A stretch of 64,000 nucleotides of DNA from Rhodamnia argentea (lineage: Eukaryota > Streptophyta > Magnoliopsida > Myrtales > Myrtaceae). The notes beneath the pieces were generated by a model. That model saw nothing but the letters and a program-made list of their open reading frames with translations, had not been told where the DNA came from and searched no databases. Positions 46,505-59,090 of this stretch are shown piece after piece. The stretch spans positions 30,861,826 to 30,925,825 of the forward strand of contig NC_063150.1 of assembly GCF_020921035.1 (NCBI RefSeq). Reading direction: 5' to 3'. The first letter of the stretch is position 1; every line of letters begins with the position of its first letter. Position numbers and translations under genes: made by a program.

Positions 46505-48103
46505 AGGCCGCACGCGTGTTGAAATCACACGTTCGCAAGTCATTGTCACGACAAGTTGTGGAGCGCTCTCATCAATACGACGACTTTTTTTGGGTCAACA
46601 ACTTTGAAAAGCTTACGCTCCTTTTTTGGCATTTATGCTGGGGGATAAGGAAGAGGGCAGTGAGGCCATTCTCGATGCTTTCTTCTCGAGCGTTTTCGTC
46701 TTTTGACGGGAATGAAGTCGGAGGCCGAGTTGCGACGGGGGGGAGGGAAAAGAATCAGGACCCGACAAGATTAGAAAGTTAAAAAAAGGGGCACTATGAA
46801 TTCAATTTTGGGTAAATTTGGTCTAACATGGTGGGTTCTTCTGTGATCATTAGCCGACTATGCTGATGAAATTTGCAAGGCAAAACGAGAAGAGAAGAAG
46901 ATCAACAAAAGCATGCGATGTGGCATGTACATTTTTTAATGCTTGTGGAGGAGAATTCCAAGAGTCATGTTGTATTGGGTTTTGCCTTGGGGAGGGAAAG
47001 AGGGGATTGGAAAAGTTAAGGATGGATGAAGATGAAGACATGATCCCGGAAGCATTATCAACAACGAAGTGGTAGGCCTGAGTCAACTCGGACAAGGTTT
47101 AGGGGTGTCACCTTTTGATTTTTTTTTTTGCCGGAGTGCAGTAATGGGGTTGTCGATAGTGATATGGGAGTTGATCTGACTTCCGGATGTTATCATTATT
47201 GCGACATGACGACGGTCCGGCCGGACGAGATGAGAGAATTCCCCCTTGAGGGTCAACCATCGGTACGTCGCGTTCTTCTTTTCGGGAAGCTGATGGTATT
47301 GGTCGGCACACCGGGTTTGAAGTCTCGCACGAAAGGGAAGTGATTCGATGGTCGGGATTGTAAGGGCGCGCATGGTAGTCCGTTTGGAAATGAGTTTCTG
47401 CTCATGAAGTATTTCTGAAGCAAATATCTATTTGATAATGTAATTTTTAAAACAGAAATCCGTTTGGTTACGAAACTTTATATTTCTAATTCTTAAGCAA
47501 ATTTCTATTTTTCTGACCCAATTTCAGAAGTAAAAAAAATTATTTCTCTTTCAAAAATAGACATAATCAATATCTCTCTCATTTCGATTTCTTTTCATTT
47601 TCGGTGCTTCTCTCTCCCAACCACGCCTCCGCCATCGCCGCCCACCGTCGACTTTCGCTAGCCACCGCCAACCACCTCCCACCGCCGCAGTCCATCATTG
47701 ACCGCAACATCGTCGCCACGACTACCACCCACCGTCAACATCATTGTTGCCCACCACCGACCGTAGCATCGTTGCCACGACTGTCGCCCCCATCAACCGT
47801 TGCCACTTGTTGCCAACCACCGACCGTGACATCGTCGCCACGATTGTTGCCCACCACCGACCGCCGCCACTTGTTGAAAATGAACTACAAATTTTTCAGC
47901 CGCCCGCAACAATTTTTCATAGAAGATTACGTGTTAATAATGTTCCGTAAGTAAAAAATTTTAATAGTTACTAAACGAATTTCTCTTATGAGAAATCAAC
48001 TTCTACTTCTGAGTAAAAGTAGAAAAGTTAATTTCGGGACTGAAGTTGATTTCCAAAGCGAAAACGTTGTCATGCGCACCCTAAATAAATCACGGGAAAT
48101 ACT
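46505..48103 (+). repeat. Local duplication, copy A
   Basis: From GCACGCGTGTTGAAATCACA (46510) to the sequence after the Harbinger-like element (AATACTAAG near 48098-48106), this stretch recurs in the same order at 48393-50744. Shared landmarks are TGTGGAGCGCT, the AAATTTGCAAGGCAAAACG block (46867/49267), the GACGACGGTCCGGCCGGACG block (47209/49649) and the element at 47364/49802. Frames within it are not conserved between copies, so I call no gene. Confidence 0.85.
47364..48081. mobile_element. Harbinger/Tourist-like element with GC-rich cargo, copy A
   Basis: The ends GGGCGCGCATGG and, inverted, GGGTGCGCATGA are flanked by the trinucleotide TAA on both sides (47361-47363 and 48082-48084). 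Arms contain repeated TTTCTATTTTTCTGA/AGAAGT motifs. The middle (about 47620-47880) is CCACCGACC-rich, an imperfect minisatellite with a unit around CACCACCGACCG..ATCGTCGCCACGA. No transposase. Confidence 0.7.
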
Positions 48104-48392
48104 AAGGCCTCGTTTGGTTCAGCATTGGAAATGAGCATTCGGGCTCTAAAGTTCCTTGGCCAAATACAAATGGTGTTTGGCTCATTTTTTAGCTCATTTT
48201 GGAAAAATGCAATTGTATCTCAAATGCTCTATAAAATCCTTTAGTCCAAAATATCTCTAGAACTCTAGAGGTACTTTGGGCTAAAGTACTTTTGTGAAAT
48301 GCAACTATTTTTATTTTTATTTTTATTTTGTCACCTTCGCTTGCCAGCCACTACCCGCCCGCCAAAACCACCCTCACCCCCCACCCCGGGGG
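48104..48392. other. Spacer between the two local copies
   Basis: Begins GGCCTCGTTTGGTTCAGC, a sequence typical of the ends of plant Tourist- or hAT-like elements, but no matching right end was found. Probably a truncated element. Non-coding. Confidence 0.35.
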
Positions 48393-48626
48393 CCGGCGCA
48401 CGCGTGTTGATATCACACGTTCGCAAGTCATTGTCACGACAAGTTGTGGAGCGCTGTCATCAATACGACGACTTCTTGGGTCAATAACTTTGAAAAGCTT
48501 ACGCCTTTTTTGGCATTTATGCTTGGGATAAGGGAGAGCGTAGTGAGGCCATTCTGGATGCTTTCTTCTTGGGCGTTTTGGTCTTGACGGGAATGAAGTC
48601 GGAGGCCGAGTTGCGATGGGGGAAAG

Positions 48627-49148
48627 TTGACGAATACTTTGAAAATCTTTATTTCTCACACAGGGTACGTCGACGTGAATTTAGAGAAATTAAAGTATAA
48701 TCCGACGACATGTGATTCATTCGCGGAATTCGGGAGTTCGGGAGCGGCGCCCTCGACACGAGTGTCTTGCTGTCCGATCGGCAAGCGGGGATTCCGCTCT
48801 CCGGTGAACGGACGACTACCCCGCTTACCGATGAGCGGGCGGAGGTTCGGGAGCGGCGTTCCCGAAACAACGATAGTTTTGAACTTTTGTTTAAGTTAGC
48901 CCATTTGTTGATAAATTAAAGGGGTTTCGGATAAGTTTAGGTTTTGCGTCCATTTATGGCATATATATTTACTCGTTTTTGGCTAATTATTGTAACAAGT
49001 TGTGCGGTTGTAAACCTAAATTATAGTAAAATCTATTTGCAAGACGTAGCCCTATTCTGGGGTGAACTTGGATAAACCGTGCGTCGTCTAATTTTTCTTC
49101 TCTTATCTGTATGATCGTTCTAAATCGGTTTGCGATATATCCTTTCAT
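48627..49148. mobile_element. Insertion specific to copy B, possible solo LTR
   Basis: Copy A runs straight from GGGAGGGAAAAGAATCAGGA, whereas copy B has about 520 extra bases bordered by GAAAG (48622-48626) and AAAAG (49149-49153). GC-rich hairpin-like repeats near 48740-48865 (GAGCGGGCGG, CCGGTGAACG) recall those in the solo LTR at 17821. Clean TG..CA ends with a perfect duplication were not found, so the class is uncertain. Confidence 0.5.
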
Positions 49149-49801
49149 AAAAGAATTAGGACCTAACAAGATAGAAAGTTTAAAAGGGGCACTATGAATT
49201 CAATTTTGGGTAACTTTGGTCTAACATGGTGGGTTCTTCTGTGATCATTAGCCGACTATATTGATGAAATTTGCAAGGCAAAACGAGAAGAGAAGATCAA
49301 CAAAAGCATGCGATGTGGCACGTACATTTTTGAACGCTTGTGGAGGAGAATTCCAAGAGTCATGTTGTATTGGGTTTTGCCTTAGGGAGGGAAAGAGGGG
49401 ATTGGAGAAGTTAAGGATGGATGAAGATGAGACAAGATCCGTGAAGCATTATCAACAACGAAGTGGCAGGCCTGAGTCAACTCGGACAAGGTTTTAGGGG
49501 TGGGGAACTGATTGAAGGGCGAGAGGAGATTGGACGAGACGAGGCGTTGTCACCGTTTTCTTTTTTTTGCCGGAGTGCTGTAATGGGGTTGTCGATAGTG
49601 ATATGGGAGTTGATCTTACTTCCGGATGTTATCGTTATTGCGACATGACGACGGTCCGGCCGGACGTGATGAGAGAATCCCCCTTGAGGGTCAACCATCG
49701 GTACGTCGCGTTCTTCTTTTCGGGAAGCTGATGGTATTGGTCGGCACACCGGGTTTGAAGTCTCGCACGAAAGGGAAGTGATTCGATGGTCGGGATTGTA
49801 A

Positions 49802-50721
49802 GGGCGCGCATGGTAATCCGTTTGGAAATGAATTTCTGCTCACGAAGTATTTCTAAAGCAAATATCTATTTGATAATACAATTTCTTAAGCAGAAATTCG
49901 TTTGGTTATGCAACTTTATATTTCTAATTCTTAAGTAAATTTCTATTTTTCTGACCCAATTTCAGAAGTTAAAAAAATTATTTCTCCTTCAGAAGTAGAA
50001 ATCTCTCAGCATCAATATTTCTCTCATTTCGATTTCTTTTCATTTTCAGTGCTTCTTTCTCCCAACCACGCCTCCGCCATCGCCGGCCATCACCGACCTT
50101 CACCGACCGCTACCAACCACCACCCACCGTCGACCGCACCATCCATCACTAACCACAACATTGTCGCCGCGATTGTCATCCACCGCCGCTCACCATCAAC
50201 CACCACCGCCTACCATTGACCGCAACATCGTCACCACGATCGCCACCCACCATCGATCGTCACTGCCCACCACCGATCGCAGCATCGTCGCCACGACCGT
50301 TGCCCACCACCGACCGCCGCCACGTGTTGCCGACCGCTACGGCCGCCGCCGTTGCCCTCCGCTAACCATCGTCGGCCACCGTTTCCCGCCGCCGTCATCG
50401 AGTCGCCGTTTCCGACAGCCGGAGTAAAAAAATAAATAATAAACTTTTTTTATTTTAAAAAATAAATAATATTTTTTATTAATAAAAATTATTTTTTAAA
50501 GAAATTTAAAAAATTGAAAATGAAGCACAAATTTTTCAACCGCCCGCAATAAGTTTTCATAGAAGATTTTGTGTTAATAATGTTCCGAAGTAAAAAATTT
50601 CAACAAGTTACTAAACAAATTTCTTTGATCGTAAATCAACTTCTGCTTCTGAGTAGAAGTAGAAACATTAACTTCTGAACAGAAGTTGATTTTTAAAACG
50701 AAAGCGTTGTCATGCGCACCC
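49802..50721. mobile_element. Harbinger/Tourist-like element with GC-rich cargo, copy B
   Basis: Same ends (GGGCGCGCATGG and inverted GGGTGCGCATGA) and TAA on both sides (49799-49801, 50722-50724) as copy A. The CACCGACC-type core (about 50070-50425) is larger and followed by an AT-rich block absent from copy A. Confidence 0.7.
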
Positions 50722-50744
50722 TAAATAAACCACGGGCAATACTA

Positions 50745-51841
50745 AGTCCTATATGTCGAAAGCCTTCAAAGTTAATGACTCAGATTTGTATCAAGCAATT
50801 GTCTAAAAACTTCCAAAAGAAGGGAAGGGGGAATTATTAGGTTGGTTCCACACAGTTCCTGTTTACTAGTACATTTGGAGGATCCTGGTATCATCAAGAA
50901 ACAGAGAAGAACAAGGAAAAGCAGACTTCTTCTTGCAGGCCTTGGAGTTCAATGTTGTTCTGGCATCGAACTTGTTTGAGGTCTGAGTTAGAAAAAGACC
51001 AAACAAAGAGCTTCGTGTACTCTCGAAAGGCCGAAGTGGAAGCTTTTGGCTCTACCTGATTTGGACAAAAGGTTACTCAATTGCTGGGAAAAAGAGGCAG
51101 AACAAACCTGCCCAGCTTCTGGGGACCCAGAACACCACACTCGTTGTGAGTAGTAGGAAACAATGGGGCTTTAAAACTCATCAAGTTTCTGGTTTAGTTA
51201 GGTCCGCTTTAACATTACCAAAATGCAAGTGATGTGCCGGAAAAGCCAGATGTGCAATCCCCCAACACTGCTCACAACCATTGCAAGTACAAAAACTTCA
51301 ATGAAAGCTTAAAGCATGGAGACATTACTTGGGGACGTTCGCAACATGCACAAGAATGGTGATAGTTGGGCATGGGCCCGTTCCTTGCAAATGACAGATA
51401 CTTGATGTCCCCTGCCACATAATTTCCCTATTCTTGATGATATTGGTGTGTTCCGACCAAAAAGAACAGGACCAAGGGTCATTTATAGGGTCCGTTTCTT
51501 TCAAAGTCCTACTCTGATGCAGACATGCCAACAAAGCTGCCGTTAGCTACTTCAGGAAATCCGATTCATCTGGCAAGAAAATTAAGATACGAAAATTCTG
51601 TTCCGTATCTTACAAGCTCAAACCTCTGAAGATACAGCTTACAAGCATTAAAGTCATGGAGCTAGTTGGGAGAAAATAAAAGCCTGTGCCTTTGCAGCTC
51701 GATTACAAAGAATTAAACGGGACATTTAACCTACTCATTCTGTATACTATACAGGACCTTTTCTATACAAATAACTCCAAGTATGCAACTCCGACTCGGA
51801 TCATACCTCTGACAAAAGCAATTGAAGCCTCATCATATATG
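50745..51841. other. 3' side of the FLAP1-like gene
   Basis: Downstream of the stop at 51842 on the minus strand. Part must be the 3' UTR. No other gene supported. Confidence 0.45.
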
Positions 51842-54800
51842 TCATAAAGGCCTCAGTAATGGGTAATCTTCAAGAAGCTCCCTCTCTGATAGTGTGTCAT
51901 TTTCATTTTGAGGGGTCCACAACACCTCAACTGCCTGCATGACCAACAAAGAGACGTCAGAAGGCGAATGAAGAGGTCCTGAGGGTAGATATTCATAGAA
52001 ATTTTGATGTTCTTACTAGTATTTTGCTAGAGGGGATGGACCCAAGTTTCTGCAAGGCTTCTTTCAGATCTCCACTACCATTAATGGAAGGCAATTTATG
52101 GACTCCTTCAGCAGCCACTAAGATGGTTATCTGAAAAGAAAGAAAATTGTAAGCGACAAAAGAGGGGTTGAAAGATAATGGGGACATAAGAGCCAAGTAA
52201 ATACAACTCTTTAATTAATCCACACATCTAGCTCTTAAATCTAATTATGAAAATTCTCAACCTCATGCAAAAAGCACTATAGAACAAACTTCAGGTAACA
52301 ACAGTAATTAACATACTGGAAGACAAAAAAACTAGAAACTACAAGCCTCGTAATGCGTGATCATGATGCTTGCAGTCATAGTTCTAGACTAAAAGGTAGG
52401 TTCACCAACACTTATACAGATTTAACATTTTTCATAGTACTTGACTAAAAGGTTGATTTAACTTCTTAGGCTCCATTGAGGTGATGAAAATGTGTTGGTT
52501 ATGCAACCAATCTCATCAAAGAAACTACTACAAGATTTTGCGATGAACGTCAACCAGACCAAGAACAATCACTGGTTTTGGATAGCTTTAAGCTTCCAAA
52601 ACAAACTAAGCCACGCTCATAATATGGTTTTCAGAGCCAAGGTAAAGCAAAGTCAGGTAACACGATAACATTCAATGAGCAGCAGGGATGTCAATTCTGA
52701 AAATGGCAGCAAAATGGCCATCCATTATTTTTTGAAGAGCTCCTTAAAATCGATGTCACTACAAGTCCCGAAAATCCCCTAAGATCAAAATAATCAATCT
52801 CATAAATCTTACAGACGTGTCATAAAATCAGTCACATAAGGACTCTAAAGGCATATAGATCGAAAAATCTGATAGTGAATACATAGTTCTACGGCTCAAA
52901 GATTTCTTGATTATGTCAACTCAACTAATTAAGAACGCGAAGTTATAGGTCAACTAATACAACAAGGAAATGAAAACTGCTAGGAAATGACACACATAAA
53001 AGATTGGCTGGATAATGCAAGATCTTCATCAAAACACCAGTGCAGGAACTTACCACTATGTACTCATTGCTAAATCCACTAGATCTCTGACTGGTGGTAC
53101 TTTGTTTTCTTATGTTGTTCACATTAACAAGTGTCTCTTCGTCAAACTTCCCTCGCTCTTCAATTGATAGCTGATTGAAACGTTTCTCTCCATCCTCCAT
53201 GCTCCGCTTCACATCCACCTAAATAAAGATCAAATACAGAAAAAATTTAGTGTAAAGACATCAAACCACTACTTCGAAAGAAAATCAATAAAAGAAAAAA
53301 ACTCAGACAGGAAATTGGGAATCACAGTTGCTACAAGCTACATGCCCAAGCAGCACTATAGACCCAATATAAGAAGCCTATCAAGCAGAGATTTCCTAAT
53401 ATCTCATATGGAAAATTAGGATAAGCAAGACTTCTATCCTGTGTGCCAAGCTGGAATTATCATGTAGATGCTTTTGCTTTCTGGTAGAGGGTTTACAGTA
53501 AACTTATCATCCCCAGTTCTTTCTTTTCAAGAGGAAATTCAACTAAGGTAGCACTATTGTTCTGGTGCGTAGAGCATCACAACTGTACAATCCTATCATA
53601 AACAACAGGCCTTCTTCCAGCAAGATAGTGCAGACCAAGTAGAACCTTAAGCTTATCCTCGCTGGGGAAACACAAGTGTCATAGCGGATGGATCGAGCAC
53701 TGACTTGGTATAGATGCTTGTCGTGTTTAATAATGCCTCCAAATATAATTAAAATCACAATAATTATTTTCCATGCGTTACAAGACTCCCCATTCTCAAT
53801 AGAAATTCACTAAAACTCCTAGGTCAGTAAAAGTCCCAGATGATTGATTTAACTTACGGATGAATAACCAGAGATGCAGTAATCAGGATGCCGGAGCAAG
53901 GCAAGTGTCGTCTCTACACAAAGATTTTCCAGTAAGTACAATTCAATAATATTAATAATCAAAGTGATACACACGAGTGCATAAACCTTGCAACTCAGAA
54001 TCATTGAGAGGGTAAAAACTAAAAAGAAGTAGCACTTCCTATAAGACACTTAATCCCATCATAGCCCAGATGTGGACACCCTTATGTGTCTGAATGGATA
54101 CTACAATTTGGGTCGATTTCCCTAATGCTGACAGCATGACATTAAAGATCCTCAACAACATTTAAGGATAAGCTTGAAAGACTATTGAGAGATACATTAA
54201 CCCCTACGTTTGAGGAACTATTGAGAGACACATTAAACCCTGCGTTTGAGTCCCTTCATTTTTTTGTTTGGTCAGGCACTTTATCGATATGGCAATATCC
54301 CCTCCCCTCCTCATTTATTTCCCATTGACATGTAAGGAAACAACTTAGCTACAAAAAACCTTTTTGGAGATGTTAGGAAAAAGACCTTCAAAAAAATAAC
54401 CATTTTGCAGTTCATTCAAAACTAGCAGATGTTAGGAAAAAGTTATCAATTGTATGTAGAGAGCAAGAATTAGGAAATTTACCAGTCAAGACATAGCTAA
54501 GACCCTGAGATGAGGATGTATCTGCCATATCCGCTATCTTATTAAGATCTCTTTGAAGTGACCTTCCCATGCCCAACAATCCAACCTGAACAACATGGTC
54601 TGGGGAAACTCAAAAGCTAAAAAGGACTAGATAACTCCATATTTACCAATATTCATAGTGCCTAAATAAGCTAGTCGATGGTGGACTACAAATATTGGAA
54701 AAAATATATCACCTGACTTTTTTGCCTACTCCACTCATGTGAAAGGAAAAAGAAATACCTTCTCCACGCAAGTTGTACAAATCATTCCACTTTAGCCTCA

Positions 54801-56264
54801 ACAACGGCATTTGGCTCAAATTTGAAACCACCCAGCTCATTGCAGATAATCCAAATTAAGTCTCAATTCTAGCATTCATAGCATTTACTTGCACTGCTAT
54901 TGAGGAATCTAAGGGCAATCCCAACTATTCCTCCTCTTACTTGCACCTTGACTAACCAAAATTGCTAACTCATCTTTCTGAATTCCTAGTAAGCACCTCC
55001 TAACAACACATGGTAATTCTAAGCGTAATCACATTTTCCCCCTAGGACAGAAGGACCTTGATAACAACCACTCAACCATAAAGTCCACAGTAACATGATC
55101 AAAGCGTGGTTCTCAAACAAAATTTTTTCATGCATGTGTATTATATCTGAGATAGAATCTAGACCCCCTTCACTTTGACCCATTTGCAGAGTGTCGCCTT
55201 GCACTTCAAATTCAGCAATTGCGCTGTGTAGACTATTCATATTCGCTTCAATGTCTATTCCATCCATCTTTAGCTAATCTTAGCATGTCAACAATTCGGT
55301 CGCCAAGTATGATGGTGCCTTTATAAATACATACCGAAATGAAGATGGACAGAAGGGATTAATAAAAATATGAATAACTCTGACAGTAACTTTGAAGTCA
55401 AATTGCAAAGGCCGTTATATACGTACACCCAAGGTGTTCGTTCATTTCACTCCTCCATCAACTATGATGATTGAAGAATAATATTGCCCCTCATCTAAAG
55501 CAGATAAACTCCACCTAGTTACCCAGTCCTAATCAAACTCAGAGCCACAAACAATTGCAAACCATGAAGCGTTTCAACAAACACCAGACAATAACTCACA
55601 CCTGAAGCTTGAGCACAGTAGTTTTCTCGGTCGCAGTGAGCACGCCACCCTCAGACCGATCCGAGAGAAACCCCGAGACCAGAAGAAATGCGGCGAAGCC
55701 CATCAATATCAAGAAGAAGCTCGAACCCGCGCCCACTCCAACCCCAACCGCCGGTCCCACGTAGACTCCACCAAACGGCGAAGGCGCGTAATACGGAGCC
55801 GAGTGCGAAAAGCTAGGGCTAGGCGTCCTCGTCGTATAGCTCCTCGAAGAAGACGAGGACGACGAGCGCGAGGAAAACGAACTCCCGCCCATTCTCCCGC
55901 CGGAAGCGGCCAATGCGGAGTTAGGATCGTAGGCCAGCAACAAGCCGAGCAGGATCGCGGCGACCGCGGGCCTCTTGAGCGATTCCAGGGCTCTGACGAT
56001 CGTGCCCAGGACGACCTCGAGCGGATTCCGCCGATTCTCCGCGCCCGAGGAGCTCGAGCTCGAGCTCGCGGGGTTATCCCCGTGCGCGGAGGAGCATCTG
56101 ACGGCGAGGTTGCGGGTGGATTTGGAGCCGAAACTCCGAGGGAGCGGAGCGCGGCACTTGAGGTGAATGCGACGGATTCCAGAAAGACGAGGAGGCAGCT
56201 CGCGACCCCACTTGGGAAGGTTCGGTCGGAAGAGGAAGAAGGTCGTGGCCGTCGCCGTGGCCAT
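51842..56264 (-). CDS. FLAP1: Plastid DUF1517 membrane protein, FLAP1-like
   Basis: Six exons read downward: 55602-56264, 54483-54585, 53858-53913, 53054-53218, 52017-52130, 51842-51934. They join to 397 residues with consistent phases and GT..AG borders. The ATG at 56264 (MATATATTFFLFRP) begins a typical plastid transit peptide; an in-frame ATG at 56483 would add an unlikely 73 residues. Then come a Ser-rich linker, a hydrophobic segment at about 99-112, a Ser/Gly-rich stretch (SGGRMGGSSFSSRS), a second hydrophobic segment at about 182-200 and the conserved DUF1517 body (VGLLGMGRSLQRDL, LALLRHPDYCISGYSSVDVK, EERGKFDEETLVNV, SNEYIVVTILVAAEGVHKLP). It matches Arabidopsis FLUCTUATING-LIGHT-ACCLIMATION PROTEIN 1 as I recall it, a thylakoid/envelope protein affecting non-photochemical quenching under changing light. 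Divergent from the eS24 gene. Confidence 0.92.
54180..54250. repeat. Short tandem repeat in an intron of the FLAP1-like gene
   Basis: ACTATTGAGAGATACATTAA and ACTATTGAGAGACACATTAA occur about 41 bp apart, each followed by a TACGTTTGAG or TGCGTTTGAG tail. Two imperfect copies. Confidence 0.7.
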
Positions 56265-57179
56265 GGCGGGGACCGATGATGGGTGGGGAAGAGGCCAATG
56301 CCGTCGGAGAAGAAGAGAGAGAGAGAGAGAGAGAGAAAAGGAGTGATCTTTCGGAGATTTTCTTTCTGGGGAAGGAAGAATGCGGTCGGAGAGAAATGAG
56401 AAGGAATGGGACCGACAGTCGGGGCTTTGTGGTGGTGGTGGCCGAGGAACATGAATGAACCTCATCTCTCCATTGGGATTCATCGTAATCCCCCCGGCCT
56501 CAAAATGACCGGATAAAAATCATGAATATGAAAATGACAACGATATAAATGATTTTATCAACTTTTGATCAATCGTGTAATGTCAATCGTGAACTTTGAT
56601 TTCCTTAACACAGGCTGTGAATTTTAACTTAACGAGTAATGTTATTCTTGAATTATTAATTTATCTAATATATTTTTTAGATTTTTGATAAATATTCAAT
56701 TTAAATTGTAGGTTGCATGAAATATCCAACATTGAATATCTTCATATAATTTAGGCTCTAAATTGAATAAGTACTAAAAGTTCAAAGATCAGCGAACAAA
56801 TTAAAAGTACAAGGACTATTGAAAAATTCAAAAATCAAGTTGAATAAATTTGAAATTTAAGAATCATTGAGCCGAAATTCATAGGCCGTTTGTTTCGCTG
56901 TCCCGCAAGGGCCAAGATTGCATTTTTTTTTTTGGTCAGCTCAACGTTGAAGACGAAGATGGACCCAGTTGAGACGAAAAGGTTGGGCCATCGGTAGCCC
57001 AACAAGAAGATTGCGGAGCCCAGAAAGTTTGTGACTTCGGCAAAATCTTTCGCTTGGGAAAACCCTAACGCTATAAATTCGAAGGGAGCGCCGCGAACCC
57101 GCATCGTCTCCGGAGCTGCCTGACTGAGATTTTCTGCTTCGGCGCCCACCGAAGAACCGACCGAGGCGAAAGAGGAATC
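56265..57179. promoter_or_regulatory. Divergent promoter region of FLAP1-like and eS24 genes
   Basis: About 915 bp separate the two start codons. Toward eS24 there is a telo-box (AAACCCTAA, about 57060-57068), a TATA-like CTATAAATT at 57071-57079, and site II-type TGGGCC (about 56984-56989) and GCCCA motifs (near 56997 and 57018). This is the usual arrangement in plant ribosomal protein promoters. A GA run near 56312-56336 sits in the FLAP1 leader. The AT-rich middle holds nothing recognisable. Confidence 0.7.
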
Positions 57180-59090
57180 ATGGCGGACAAGGCAGTGACC
57201 ATTAGGACCCGCAAGTTCATGACCAACAGGCTTCTCTCCAGGAAGCAGTTCGTGAGTCTCTCTCTCTCTCTCTGCGGAACGAGCTTGTTATGTGGTGTTT
57301 ACGTATCGGAGTGCTAGATTAGATTTGTGAACGTGGCATTTGGGATTGGTTAGATGGGATCAGTGGGACTCTGGATGGGCCATCTGGTCTAAGCCTAGTT
57401 CCCTGAAAAATGTTCTGGCTTGAGCTGAAATGGTTTTGAGGGTCTCGAAGATACAGGTCCCGAGTCGTGAAAATAAGCTGAGGAGGTTTGTAAGTACGTG
57501 GAAAGTTTACTGATTTGTTGGCAGAAGTTGGTGGAGAGAGCATCATTAGCTTTGGAGCGCCATTTTCCCCGTCAGGGAGGATCGCTGGAGTTAGGAAATT
57601 AGCCGGGAAAATTGAATGTTGTAGTCTGTTTTCGCTGGTCGAAACAAGACTTGGGTTAGTTGAGGATGATTTGGAGTTTTTAAAAGCAAAAGATGCTGTG
57701 TGTTTTCATAGTAATGGAGTAGGCAACGGGAGAGAAACAAGCTCCTCCATCTTGCAGGAACATGGGGTCCCCGAAGGTCGGAGTGTTAGCTGAATAAATT
57801 GCATTGATCTTACTTTTTCCTGACTGCTGATGTTTTGATTGATTCCCATTGCTCTGTAGGTCATTGATGTGCTTCATCCCGGAAGACCCAATGTCTCCAA
57901 GGTAATGAGATGTTGGTTCAACAGGCATATTCTGTGTAGTTTGTGCCACAAATACGGCTGATATCCTGCCAAAGAGATCTTTGCTAAATGGAGGTCTTTT
58001 TGGTTTATAGGCAGAGCTGAAGGAAAAGCTTGGGAGGATGTACGACGTGAAGGACCCAAACTCAATCTTTGTGTTCAAGTTCCGGACTCATTTTGGAGGC
58101 GGGAAATCTACTGGCTTTGGTTTGATATATGATTCAGTTGAGACTGCCAAGAAGTATGAGCCCAAGTACAGACTCATCAGGGTAATTTTCCTCATGCCAT
58201 CTCATCTTTCGTGGCTCCTTTTTCTCCTTTGGAACCGTGATCTGGCCAATTGAATTGCTAATTGTTACGTAATTGTCATGCGGCTTAGTATACCTGTAAA
58301 TATTGATTTTTCTCGTGGCCATATGTATTAGACATGTTGCTGTGAGAACCCTAGTTGCAGGCTCCCACCCTTTGTAACTGTAACTACATAGCTGATTATG
58401 CTAATATTTCTATGGGGACATTCTTAGTACTGAGGTTTAGCATGATATAGGGAAGCCTACAAGCTACTTGATAGTTGAAACATAATTGTTGTATGTCCTG
58501 AACCAAACGTGAATTTTTCATTTCATCTGCCCCCCCCCCTACTTCAGAATCGGACGTGAAAGTTTCCTTTTCATCCGGCTAAGGGTCAAGTTGGTAATTT
58601 TTCTTACATGTCGTTCGCCCATTTTTAAACTTAAGATTCATACTAGAATCGCGATTATTCAAAAGCTAGGAAATTAACAAACAACTATTGAATACGGAAA
58701 ATAAACTGTTTGCTTATGGTGGATTTGGAGTGAAGTGGAGCATTTGATTTTCTTAGGGATATAGTTCTCTTTTCTTACTATTAGTTGACCTATGTTGCCA
58801 GAGTTAGTCATGATTTACCATTAAACTGCTCAAGCAATGTTTGATCATGTGCAATATTGAGCTTGCCTTTTGCATGGCAGAATGGACTCGATACCAAGGT
58901 AGAGAAGTCGAGGAAGCAAATGAAGGAAAGGAAGAACAGAACCAAGAAGATTCGAGGAGTGAAGAAGGTAATTTTGGATCTATGTTTCTTTCTGGTTTCA
59001 TGGTCCCATATGGTCTTCTTATTCTTAATCTTTCCTACTCTTGTGCAGACTAAAGCCGGTGATGCTGCCAAAGCAGGGAAGAAGAAGTGA
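57180..59090 (+). CDS. RPS24: Cytosolic 40S ribosomal protein eS24
   Basis: Five exons (57180-57251, 57860-57901, 58011-58181, 58881-58967, 59049-59090) encode 137 residues. The protein begins [20 protein letters not shown], contains the eS24 core ([51 protein letters not shown]) and ends in the basic tail [14 protein letters not shown]. Length is normal for plant eS24. It is a structural protein of the small cytosolic subunit. Intron borders are GT..AG in phase. The promoter carries a telo-box and site II elements, so growth-linked co-regulation with other ribosomal protein genes is likely. Confidence 0.97.

Larger units (their letters stand above)
48393..50744 (+). repeat. Local duplication, copy B
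   Basis: Second copy of the stretch at 46505-48103. It is longer because of a roughly 520-bp insertion (48627-49148) and a longer GC-rich middle in its Harbinger-like element. Confidence 0.85.

Noticed and set aside
47083..47373. Minus frame shared with 49477-49749 as a small duplicated gene
   Set aside because: The two copies differ by frame shifts and end differently; no known family, no promoter.
55709..56452. 247-codon alternative minus frame and 158-codon plus frame over FLAP1 exon 1
   Set aside because: Arg-rich shadow frames of a GC-rich coding exon; the true frame continues through five further exons with matching phases.
56265..56483. Upstream in-frame start of the FLAP1-like gene at 56483
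   Set aside because: It would place about 73 residues, including a microsatellite-encoded Ser-Leu repeat, before a good transit peptide start.
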